A stretch of DNA of 64,000 bases from Inquilinus limosus DSM 16000 (GTDB lineage Bacteria > Pseudomonadota > Alphaproteobacteria > DSM-16000 > Inquilinaceae): positions 124,001 through 188,000 of the forward strand of contig NZ_AUHM01000015.1 in assembly GCF_000423185.1 (NCBI RefSeq). The letters run 5' to 3'. Shown piece after piece: positions 33,587 through 41,206 of this stretch. The position numbers were made by a program, and so were the translations under genes. How positions within the stretch are numbered: the stretch's first letter is position 1; every line of letters begins with the position of its first letter. A model generated the notes under the pieces. That model saw only the letters and a list, made by a program, of their open reading frames with translations, ran no database searches and was not told the origin of the DNA.

Positions 33587-34630
33587 ATGCCCATGACGCG
33601 GAACACTGCGGCTCTGTCCTGCGCGGCGGTCGCGCTGGTCGCCGGGATGGCGCTGAACGCCGCCCCGGCCCGGGCGGAGGGCTCTGTGGTGGTCTATTGC
33701 GGCGTGAACGAGGAATGGTGCCGGGCCGCGGCCAGCGCCTTCCAGGAGAAGACCGGCATCCATGTCGACATGACGCGGCAGAGCGCCGGCGAGATCTATG
33801 CCCGCCTGCGGGCGGAGAAGGACAATCCGCGCGGCGACATCTGGTACGGCGGCACCGGCGACCCGCATCTGCAGGCCGCATCCGAGGGCCTGACCGAGAC
33901 TTACAAGTCGCCGCTGCTGGACCAACTGCAGGACTGGGCGCAGGACCAGGCCAGGCGCTCCGGCGACCGCACGGTCGGGCTGTATCTCGGCGTGCTCGGC
34001 TTCGGCTACAACGAAAAGGAGCTGAAGGACCGGAACCTGCCGGCGCCGGCCTGCTGGTCCGACCTGCTGAAGCCGGAATTCGAGGGCGAGGTCCAGATGG
34101 CGGACCCGAACTCCTCCGGCACCGCCTGGACCATGCTGGCGACCATCGTGCAGCTGATGGGCGAGGACAAGGCGTTCGAGTACTTGGTCGGCCTGAACCG
34201 GAACATCGACCAGTACACCAGCGCCGGCGCGGCGCCGGCCCAGGCCGTGGCCAGCGGCGAGACGATCGTCGGCATCGCCTTCCAGCACGACCTGATCAAC
34301 GCCGCCAAGCAGTCGCCGGCGGTGAAGGTGGTCTCGCCCTGCGAGGGCACGGGCTACGAGATCGGGTCGATGAGCCTGGTCAAGGGCGCGCGCCACGTGG
34401 AAGAGGCGAAGAAGTTCTACGACTGGGCGCTGACGCCCGAGGCGCAGGCGATCGCCGCCAGGAACGGCAGCTTCCAGGTGCCGTCGAACAAGGCCTCCGC
34501 GGTGCCGCCGGAATCGCCGGACACCAGCAACATCAAGCTGATCCACTACGACTTCGAGAAATACGGCTCCTCGGCCGAGCGGAAGCGGCTGCTGTCGCGC
34601 TGGACCAATGACGTGAAGAGCGGCGGCTGA
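33587..34630 (+). CDS. AfuA-type periplasmic binding protein (probable sugar-phosphate or organophosphate ligand)
   Basis: This 347-residue protein has a signal peptide (cleaved near AAPARAEG) and the SBP family-6 fold often labelled Fe(III)-binding: VVVYCGVNEEWC, GDIWYGGTGDPH and ADPNSSGTAW. The adjacent Tyr pair used by iron-binding FbpA is not evident. Instead His234-Asp235 (FQHDLI) and Glu258 (GTGYEIG) have the same spacing as the His-Asp...Glu set I recall for hexose-phosphate-binding AfuA. A strong GGGAGGA precedes ATG 33587. It is first in an operon with permease, ATPase and a phosphatase, which supports a phosphorylated ligand. Confidence 0.85.
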   Translation: MPMTRNTAALSCAAVALVAGMALNAAPARAEGSVVVYCGVNEEWCRAAASAFQEKTGIHVDMTRQSAGEIYARLRAEKDNPRGDIWYGGTGDPHLQAASEGLTETYKSPLLDQLQDWAQDQARRSGDRTVGLYLGVLGFGYNEKELKDRNLPAPACWSDLLKPEFEGEVQMADPNSSGTAWTMLATIVQLMGEDKAFEYLVGLNRNIDQYTSAGAAPAQAVASGETIVGIAFQHDLINAAKQSPAVKVVSPCEGTGYEIGSMSLVKGARHVEEAKKFYDWALTPEAQAIAARNGSFQVPSNKASAVPPESPDTSNIKLIHYDFEKYGSSAERKRLLSRWTNDVKSGG

Positions 34631-34631
34631 C

Positions 34632-36842
34632 GTGACGGCGACGGGACTCCGGAAAGGGGCGGCCGCGGCGCGGCTCTCGGGCGCCCGGCTGTGCCTGCTG
34701 CTCGGCTGGGCCTCGGTCCTGGTCCTGCCCTGGTACGGCATCGAGGGCGGGCTGGTCCGGGCGTTGACCGAAGGCGGGGCGCCGGCGGTGGTCGAGGCGG
34801 CGCGGGGCCATCCCTGGCTGCTCGGCCTGCTGCTGCCGCTCCTGCTCGCCAGCGTCGCGGAGCTGCGGCGGCAGCCGCGGCTCCTGGTCTGGGCCGGGGC
34901 GGCGGGCGTCGCCTGGGCCCTGCTGCAGGGCTTCGCCGTCGACCGGCAGGGCTGGGCGATCGCGGATCTCACCGGCGTCCTCGGCGCCGCGCCCTCCCAG
35001 CCGGCTCTCGGCTGGGGGGCGCTGGCCTTCCTCCTGTCCATGGGCCTGCTGGCCGCGCATGGCCTGGCCCGGCAGGGCTGGTGCAAGGGCGACGCCTTCA
35101 CCGTCGGCGCGCTGGTCGTCGTCTGCGGCTCGATCCTGGTCTTCGTCGGCTATCCGGTGCTCTGCGTCCTGCTGTCGGCCTTCAAGGACAATGAGGGGCA
35201 GGTCGACCTGCCGATGTTCGCCGACAAGCTGACCGATTCCTCGATCTGGGGCCTGGCCTGCCTGTCCGGCGGGCGCAGCTGCGGCGTGGCCTGGAACTCG
35301 CTGGCCCAGGCGACGCTGGTCGGCGTGCTCAGCACCCTCCTAGGCCTCGCCTTCGCGCTGGTCGCCCAGCGCACCCGCTTCCCGTTCCCGCGCCTGTTCA
35401 AGGTGCTGGCGGTGCTGCCGGTGATCACGCCGCCCTTCGTCATCGGCCTGGCGCTGATCCTGCTGTTCGGCCGCGCCGGCATGGTCTCGACGCTGCTGAA
35501 CGACTGGTTCGACCTGCCGCGCAGCCGCTGGCTCTACGGCATGCCGGGCCTGACCATCGCCCAGCTGCTGGCTTTCACCCCGATCTCCTACCTGGTGCTG
35601 CTTGGCGTGCTGCAGGGCGTCAGCCCGAGCATGGAGGAGGCGTCGCAGACCCTGCGCAGCGGGCCGTGGCGCACCTTCCGCCACGTCACCTGGCCGCTGA
35701 TCCGGCCCGGCCTCGCCAACGCCTTCCTGATCGCCTTCATCGAAAGCCTGGCCGATTTCGGCAACCCGATGATGATCGGCGGCAATTTCCGCGTGCTGTC
35801 GACCAGCGTCTACTTCGCGGTGGTCGGCGCGGCGCAGGACCAGGGCCAGGCCGCGGTGCTGGCGATCGTGCTGCTGACCTTCAGCCTGTCCGCCTTCCTG
35901 CTGCAGCGGCTGTGGATCGGGCGCCGCAGCTACGTCACCGTCGCCGGCAAGGGCGATGCCGGCCTGCCCGGCCCGCTGCCCGCGCCGCTGCGGATCCTGT
36001 GCTACGCCGTGGTGCTGCCCTGGATCGCCCTGACCGTCGCGGTCTACGGCATCATCCTGGTCGGCGGCTTCGTCAGCGCCATCGGCAGCGACAACACCCT
36101 GACGCTGAAGCATTTCCTGACCGCCTTCGCGATCGGCCAGAGCGACCATGGCTGGTACCTGGCAGGATCGGCCTGGAACTCGCTGATCACGACGCTGGAG
36201 GTGGCGCTGCTGGCCATGGTGCCGACCGCGGCACTGGGCATCCTCACCGCCTATCTGCTGAACCGGCAGCGCTTCGCCGGCCGCGGCGCCTTCGAGTTCC
36301 TGACGATGATGAGCTTCGCCATCCCGGGCACGGTGATCGGCATCAGCTACATCCTGGCCTTCAACAGCGGGCCGATCGAGCTGACCGGGACCGCGATGAT
36401 CATGATCATCGCCTTCGTGTTCCGGAACATGCCGGTGGGGATCCGCGCCGGCCTGGCCAATCTCAGCCAGATCGACCGCAGCCTGGACGAGGCGTCGCTG
36501 ACGCTCGGCGCGCGCTCGGCCACCACGCTGCGGCGGGTGATCCTGCCGATCCTGCGGCCGGCGATCGCGACGTCCCTGGTCTATGCCTTCGTCCGGGCGA
36601 TCACCAGCGTCAGCGCGGTGATCTTCCTGGTCAGCGGCGAGTTCAACCTCGCCACCGTCTACATCGTCGGCCGGGCCGAGTTCGGCGAATACGGCCTGGC
36701 GATCGTCTACTCCGCCGTGCTGATCACGATCATGGTCCTGGCACTCACGGCGATCCAGGCCCTGGTCGGCGAACGGCGGATCGGCCGCCGCGCCGCGGCG
36801 GCCCCGGCAACCCGCAACCGGCAAGCAGTGGTGCAGGCGTGA
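34632..36842 (+). CDS. ABC transporter permease, two-domain fusion (AfuB/FbpB type)
   Basis: This 736-residue inner-membrane permease contains two binding-protein-dependent transport domains, so one chain supplies both halves of the channel. The EAA loops that contact the ATPase are EEASQTLRSGPWRTFRHVTW (about residue 335) and DEASLTLGARSATTLRRVIL (about 620). An N-terminal extension of roughly 170 residues adds several extra hydrophobic segments. It starts with GTG 34632, 1 bp after the binding-protein stop. Its TGA overlaps the GTG of the ATPase gene. Confidence 0.92.
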   Translation: MTATGLRKGAAAARLSGARLCLLLGWASVLVLPWYGIEGGLVRALTEGGAPAVVEAARGHPWLLGLLLPLLLASVAELRRQPRLLVWAGAAGVAWALLQGFAVDRQGWAIADLTGVLGAAPSQPALGWGALAFLLSMGLLAAHGLARQGWCKGDAFTVGALVVVCGSILVFVGYPVLCVLLSAFKDNEGQVDLPMFADKLTDSSIWGLACLSGGRSCGVAWNSLAQATLVGVLSTLLGLAFALVAQRTRFPFPRLFKVLAVLPVITPPFVIGLALILLFGRAGMVSTLLNDWFDLPRSRWLYGMPGLTIAQLLAFTPISYLVLLGVLQGVSPSMEEASQTLRSGPWRTFRHVTWPLIRPGLANAFLIAFIESLADFGNPMMIGGNFRVLSTSVYFAVVGAAQDQGQAAVLAIVLLTFSLSAFLLQRLWIGRRSYVTVAGKGDAGLPGPLPAPLRILCYAVVLPWIALTVAVYGIILVGGFVSAIGSDNTLTLKHFLTAFAIGQSDHGWYLAGSAWNSLITTLEVALLAMVPTAALGILTAYLLNRQRFAGRGAFEFLTMMSFAIPGTVIGISYILAFNSGPIELTGTAMIMIIAFVFRNMPVGIRAGLANLSQIDRSLDEASLTLGARSATTLRRVILPILRPAIATSLVYAFVRAITSVSAVIFLVSGEFNLATVYIVGRAEFGEYGLAIVYSAVLITIMVLALTAIQALVGERRIGRRAAAAPATRNRQAVVQA

Positions 36843-37972
36843 CAAGCGATATCAACCTGATCCTGCCGGCGGCGGCCGGCCTCCGCGGCGGCGCCGGCGG
36901 CGTCCCCGCGGTCGAGTTCCGCGCCGTCAGCAAGCGCTACGGGCCGGTGACCGCGGTCGACCGCGTCGGCTTCGCGATCGAGCGCGGCACGCTGGTCACG
37001 CTGCTAGGCCCGTCCGGCTGCGGCAAGACCACGACGCTGCGCCTCGTCGCCGGGCTCGAGCTCGCCAGCGAGGGCCGGATCCTGATCGACGGCGAGGACG
37101 TCACCCACCGCTCCGCCGCCGAGCGCGACGTCAGCATGGTGTTCCAGTCCTATGCGCTGTTCCCGCATATGACGGTGATGCAGAACGTCTGCTACGGGCT
37201 GCGCGCCTCCGGCATCCCGCAGGCGAAGGCCGAGGCGATGGCGGCGGAGAAGCTGGCGGCGGTCGGCCTGTCGGGCTTCGAGCGCCGCCTGCCCAGCGAG
37301 CTGTCGGGCGGCCAGCAGCAGCGGGTCGCCGTCGCCCGCGCCATCGTGCTGGAGCCGAAGGTGCTGCTGTTCGACGAGCCGCTGTCGAACCTGGACGCCA
37401 AGCTGCGGCGGCGGGTGCGCGAGGACATCCGCGGCCTGCAGCAGTCGCTCGGCCTGACCGTCGTCTACGTCACCCACGACCAGGAGGAGGCGCTGGCCGT
37501 TTCCGACCGCATCGTGGTGATGCATTCGGCCCGGATCGTGCAGGACGGCACGCCGCGGGATCTCTATGAGCGGCCGGCGAACCGCTTCATCGCCGACTTC
37601 ATCGGCAACGCCAACCTGCTGCCGGCCACGCTGCAGCGGCGGGACGGGGCGCTGGCGCAGGTCTGGCTGGGCGGCGCCACCCTGGCCTTGCCGCATCGCG
37701 ACCTGCCGGTCGGCCCGGTCGAGGTCGCGGTCCGGCCCCAGGCCTTCCGGCTGCGCGCCGGCGGGCCGCAGCGCGGCGAGCTCGCCGGCACGGTCCGGAA
37801 GGCGGCCTATCTCGGCAGCCATATGGAGTACCGGGTAGAGCTGCCCGAGATCGGAGTCGAGGCCTTCATCATCGACGGCAACGTCGCCGCGCCCCTGACC
37901 CCGGGGACGGCCGTCGGCGTCTCGATCCCGGCGGACGGTGCCGCCCTGGTCCCGGCGGGCGAGGCTCTCTGA
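36839..37972 (+). CDS. ABC transporter ATP-binding protein (AfuC/PotA type)
   Basis: This 377-residue ATPase has Walker A LGPSGCGKTTT, Q-loop FQSYALFPHMTV, signature LSGGQQQRVAVARA, Walker B VLLFDEPLSNLD and the switch His in VYVTHD. A C-terminal TOBE-like domain spans about 285-370 (VEVAVRPQAFRLRAGG). It starts at GTG 36839, overlapping the permease stop by 3 bp. Its own stop shares one base with the next ATG. It energises the importer encoded by the two preceding genes. Confidence 0.95.
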   Translation: MTSDINLILPAAAGLRGGAGGVPAVEFRAVSKRYGPVTAVDRVGFAIERGTLVTLLGPSGCGKTTTLRLVAGLELASEGRILIDGEDVTHRSAAERDVSMVFQSYALFPHMTVMQNVCYGLRASGIPQAKAEAMAAEKLAAVGLSGFERRLPSELSGGQQQRVAVARAIVLEPKVLLFDEPLSNLDAKLRRRVREDIRGLQQSLGLTVVYVTHDQEEALAVSDRIVVMHSARIVQDGTPRDLYERPANRFIADFIGNANLLPATLQRRDGALAQVWLGGATLALPHRDLPVGPVEVAVRPQAFRLRAGGPQRGELAGTVRKAAYLGSHMEYRVELPEIGVEAFIIDGNVAAPLTPGTAVGVSIPADGAALVPAGEAL

Positions 37973-38775
37973 TGCACGAGCTGGACGAACGCCAGTCCTT
38001 CGGCCTGGATCTGACCCTGCGCGCCGGCGCGCTGGCGCTCGGCATGCGCCGCACCCTGGCGCCGGTCGAAGCCAAGAGCGCGATCGACTTCTGCACCGAG
38101 GCCGACCGGGCGGTGGAGCGGATGGTGCGCGAGGAGATCGCCCGCCGCTTCGGCGACGCCGTGATCGGCGAGGAATACGGCGGCGAGGCGGCCGACCGCG
38201 TCTGGGTGGTCGACCCGATCGACGGCACCGCCGGCTACATCCACGGCTCCGGCCGCTGGTGCGTGTCGCTGGCCTATCTCCAGAGCGGGGAGGTCGAGAT
38301 CGGCATCATCTACGCCCCGGCCGACGACCGCCTCTTCGTCGCCCGGCGCGGCCGCGGCGCCACGCTGAACGGACGGCCGATCCGGGTCAGCGGCCTGGCG
38401 CACGGCGCGGCGCCGCTGGTCGAGCTGGGCTGGTCCGAGCGCCGGCCGCTCGCGGCCTATTGCGCCCTGCTGCAGCGGCTGACCCAGGCCGGCATGGAAT
38501 TCCGCCGCCATGGCTCGGGCGCGCTCGGCCTGGCCGAGGTCGCCTGCGGCCTGAACGACGGCTATGCCGAGCTGCACATCAATGCCTGGGACGCGCTCGC
38601 CGGCATCCTGCTGGTGCGCGAGGCCGGCGGCTGGACCAACGACTTCCTGGCGGATGACGGCCTGCACCGCGGCAACCTGCTGCTCGCCTGCACGCCGGCG
38701 CTGAGCGACCGGCTGGCGGCGATGATGTGCGACCTGCAGTCGCCGATCGAACAGCCCACGGCCCTGGCGGGGTAG
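37972..38775 (+). CDS. Inositol-monophosphatase-family phosphatase
   Basis: This 267-residue Mg2+-dependent, Li+-sensitive-type phosphatase has metal ligands in GEEYGG (about 66-71), motif A VVDPIDGTAGYIHG (Asp81, Asp84) and motif B INAWDALAGILLVREAGG near the C-terminus. The family includes inositol, histidinol and fructose-1,6-bisphosphatases. Its TGATG overlap with the ATPase gene makes it the fourth gene of the importer operon. The most economical role is removing phosphate from the imported compound, which is inferred from context. Confidence 0.9.
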   Translation: MHELDERQSFGLDLTLRAGALALGMRRTLAPVEAKSAIDFCTEADRAVERMVREEIARRFGDAVIGEEYGGEAADRVWVVDPIDGTAGYIHGSGRWCVSLAYLQSGEVEIGIIYAPADDRLFVARRGRGATLNGRPIRVSGLAHGAAPLVELGWSERRPLAAYCALLQRLTQAGMEFRRHGSGALGLAEVACGLNDGYAELHINAWDALAGILLVREAGGWTNDFLADDGLHRGNLLLACTPALSDRLAAMMCDLQSPIEQPTALAG

Positions 38776-38870
38776 GCGTCGCAGCGTTGCGCATGAAGCC
38801 GCGCCGATCCTGGTCTCCGGCGCGCTACGGCTGATAGGCTGCGCGTCGGACTGACCGGGAGGACATTGCC

Positions 38871-39440
38871 GTGGCGCTGACGATTCTTCCGCTGACGCCC
38901 GATCTGTGGCCGGCGCTGGAGGATCTGTTCGGCCGGTCCGGTGCCAGCAACGGCTGCTGGTGCATGTACTGGCGCATCGGCAGCGCCTATCGCCGCCGGC
39001 CGCGGGAGCGGAACCGGGCGGCATTGTGCGAGATCGTCGGGCGCGGCCCGCCACCCGGCCTGCTCGCCTTCGACGGCGGCCGGCCGGTGGGCTGGTGCCA
39101 GCTCGGGCCGCGCCAGGAGCTGCGGTGGCTCGAACGCACCTGGTGGTTCCTGCGTGTCGACGACCTGCCGGTCTGGTCGATCTCCTGCTTCTATGTCCGC
39201 CGGGGCTGTCGCCGGCAGAACGTCATGTCGCAGCTCGTCGCCGCGGCGCTGCCGGCGGCGAAGCGGGCGGGCGCGCCGGCTCTCGAAGCCTATCCGGTCG
39301 ACACCGGCGTGCCGGGCAGCACCCGCAACATCTTCACCGGCACGGCCTCGACCTTCCTGCGCGCCGGCTTCATTGAGGTCGCCCGCCGCGCCCCGGCCCG
39401 CCCGATCATGCGCCACGACCTGGGGGCGATCGCGGCGTAG
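38871..39440 (+). CDS. GNAT family N-acetyltransferase
   Basis: This 189-residue protein starts at GTG 38871 with GGGAGGA at 38857-38863. GWCQLG, VWSISCFYVRRGCRRQNVMS and AKRAGAPALEAYPVDT follow the pattern of an uncharacterised GNAT group annotated simply as acetyltransferase, with TFLRAGFIEVARR near the end. The acetyl-CoA loop RRGCRRQNV is a variant of RxxGxG/A. The acceptor is unknown. Confidence 0.82.
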   Translation: MALTILPLTPDLWPALEDLFGRSGASNGCWCMYWRIGSAYRRRPRERNRAALCEIVGRGPPPGLLAFDGGRPVGWCQLGPRQELRWLERTWWFLRVDDLPVWSISCFYVRRGCRRQNVMSQLVAAALPAAKRAGAPALEAYPVDTGVPGSTRNIFTGTASTFLRAGFIEVARRAPARPIMRHDLGAIAA

Positions 39441-39519
39441 GGCTGGCCCGACGGCCGCGCCGACGGGGGCGGCTGCCGCAAGTGAACACGATGTGCACTA
39501 TCGTTAACTGGCGATCTTC

Positions 39520-39534
39520 GTTCATGATATGTTC
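39520..39534 (+). promoter_or_regulatory. Candidate LexA (SOS) box, alphaproteobacterial type
   Basis: GTTC-ATGATAT-GTTC is an exact match to GTTC-N7-GTTC, the direct-repeat LexA site of alphaproteobacteria. It also lies in an inverted repeat (GTTCATG...CATGAAC, 39520-39541). The box reaches over the start codon of the following reading frame. A chance match is possible because the motif has only eight fixed bases. Confidence 0.45.
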
Positions 39535-40188
39535 CATGAACAAGGCGCAGACCAATCAGGGCATGGACCGGCGGCCGCTTCCGCGGAGGAGCGGGCGGCG
39601 CGGCATCTGCGCATGCTGGCCCGGCTGGCCGAATTGGGCATGGAGGTGGCCGAGGCCACCCGCACGGAAGCGGTCGAGGCGCCGCAGCCGGGCGTCGACT
39701 ACTGCCAGAGATTCGCCACCGCCGCCCGCGCGGTGCGGCTGACCGTGCTGCTGGAGGAGAGGATGGGCGACAGGCGGCGGGAGGAGCAGCGGGAGGCGCG
39801 GCGCCGGGCCGTGGGGCGGCGGATGGCGGTCGTCGAGGCGAACCGCCCGCTGCGGGTGTTCCTGGCGGTGGCGGCGGCGATCGACGAGACGATCGAGAGC
39901 GAGGAGGAGAGCGCCCGGCTCGGCTACCAGGTCCGGGAGTATCTGGAGCGGCCGGAGATGGCGGAGCGGGTCGAGTCCTGCCCGGCGCCGGCCATGGTGG
40001 CGGAGCTGTGCCGGACGTACGGGCTGCCGCCGGAGACGGACTGGTGGCTCGCCATCGCCGATGCGGCGATGGAGGAGCTGGGCTTCCTGGCGCCGGAGGA
40101 CGATCCGCCCGCGCCCCGCCGCCCTGGCTGCGGCCGCAGCCGCAGCCGCAGCCGCAGCCGCAAGCCCAGGGCCCCGGACACGGGGTGA
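39529..40188 (+). CDS. Conserved hypothetical helical protein
   Basis: This protein of up to 219 residues is mostly helical and highly charged. ERAARHLRMLARLAELGMEV and FATAARAVRLTVLLEERMGD recall a family of uncharacterised proteins common in Rhodospirillales and Rhizobiales. The C-terminus degenerates into an Arg-Ser run encoded by a CCGCAG hexamer repeat (about 40132-40162). The start is unsure: ATG 39529 overlaps the LexA-like box, and the next in-frame ATG (39613) would lose conserved residues. No function can be given. Confidence 0.65.
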   Translation: MFHEQGADQSGHGPAAASAEERAARHLRMLARLAELGMEVAEATRTEAVEAPQPGVDYCQRFATAARAVRLTVLLEERMGDRRREEQREARRRAVGRRMAVVEANRPLRVFLAVAAAIDETIESEEESARLGYQVREYLERPEMAERVESCPAPAMVAELCRTYGLPPETDWWLAIADAAMEELGFLAPEDDPPAPRRPGCGRSRSRSRSRKPRAPDTG

Positions 40189-40561
40189 GCGCAATCTCCT
40201 CCGCTGTCATCGCCGGGCTTGACCCGGCGATCCAGGGGCCACCCGGAGCGGCATCGACATTCCTGGATGCCCGTCCTCGGGCTTGACCCGAGGACCCGCC
40301 CGGGCATGACAGATGGAATGGGAGTTCGCATCGCGTGCGGCGAACCCAACCTGCGAAGCGATCATGCAGCCTTCCTCCTTGCCGGAGGGTGGAGAAGCCT
40401 GCGCGCGTCTGCGCGGCCGTGATGCCATCTTTCCTGGACGCGCGAGCCGCTCCGCTGCGCTCGCCGGCGACGATCCGTTCATCAGCCCGTTGGCATGGCA
40501 GCAGACGGTTCGTCCCGGACGAACCGACCCACGAGATGGTTCAGCGAGGGAGGCCCAGCCC
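40189..40561. repeat. Intergenic region with two GGGCTTGACCC hairpins
   Basis: There is no gene in this 373-bp gap, although the frame of the following LysE gene is open through it. Two hairpins share the loop core GGGCTTGACCC but have different stems: TCGCCGGG/CCCGGCGA (40210-40230) and TCCTCGGG/CCCGAGGA (40274-40294). Both are flanked by GATCCAGG/CCTGGATGCCCG blocks. These are typical dispersed palindromic repeats of alphaproteobacterial genomes. Confidence 0.7.
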
Positions 40562-41191
40562 ATCGATCCGGCGCTATGGATTGCCTTCGTCGGGACGGTC
40601 ATCCTGACGCAGATGCCGCCCGGCCCCGAGAGCATGCTGGTGATGGCGCGCGGCATCGGGCAGGGACGCGGGGTCGCCCTGTTCACCGTGCTCGGGATGA
40701 CCGTGGGCGCCGGCATGGTCCAGCTTCCCCTGATCGCGTTCGGGGTGACCTCGCTGCTGGCCGCGTCGCCGCTCGCCTTTCGCCTGCTGCAATGGGGCGG
40801 GGCGGCCTATCTCGTCTGGCTCGGCCTGAAGCTGATGCTCTCGTCCCCGGCAGGCGACGCCCCGTCTTCGGACCGACCGGTATCGCCGCTGGCCGCGGCA
40901 CGCGAGGGCATGATCGCCAATCTGCTCAACCCGTGGCCGCTCTCGTTCATGATCGCCTTCCTGCCGCAATTCGTCGATCCGGCGCGCGGCTCCGTCACCC
41001 TGCAGATGCTGCTGCTGGGCGCGACGCAGAAGACGACGGGCCTGCTCGTGCTGGCAAGCTACGCCGTCGCCGCCGGGTCGGTCGGCTCATGGATCATGCG
41101 CCGGCCCGGCGTCCTGCTGTGGCAGCGGCGGATTGCCGGCGGCTTCATCGTCGGCCTCGGCATCGCCGTGGTTGCGGGCATCGGGAGGTGA
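40562..41191 (+). CDS. LysE/RhtB-family amino-acid exporter with apparent ATC start
   Basis: This protein has about 209 residues and six hydrophobic helices. DPALWIAFVGTVILTQMPPG at the N-terminus, PGPESMLVMARG, and LNPWPLSFMIAFLPQFV are LysE/RhtB hallmarks. Homologues begin exactly at a Met where this gene has ATC (40562-40564), and GAGGGAGG (40546-40553) is perfectly spaced before it. No ATG, GTG or TTG lies nearby in frame; the nearest TTG is 24 codons upstream in unrelated sequence. It either uses a rare ATC start or has lost its start codon. Confidence 0.75.
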   Translation: MDPALWIAFVGTVILTQMPPGPESMLVMARGIGQGRGVALFTVLGMTVGAGMVQLPLIAFGVTSLLAASPLAFRLLQWGGAAYLVWLGLKLMLSSPAGDAPSSDRPVSPLAAAREGMIANLLNPWPLSFMIAFLPQFVDPARGSVTLQMLLLGATQKTTGLLVLASYAVAAGSVGSWIMRRPGVLLWQRRIAGGFIVGLGIAVVAGIGR

Positions 41192-41206
41192 CGCCGGGCT
41201 TACCCG

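Noticed and set aside
33587-38775. Iron(III) uptake system
   Set aside because: The family name suggests iron, but the ligand residues, the coupled phosphatase and LacI control fit a phosphorylated carbohydrate better.
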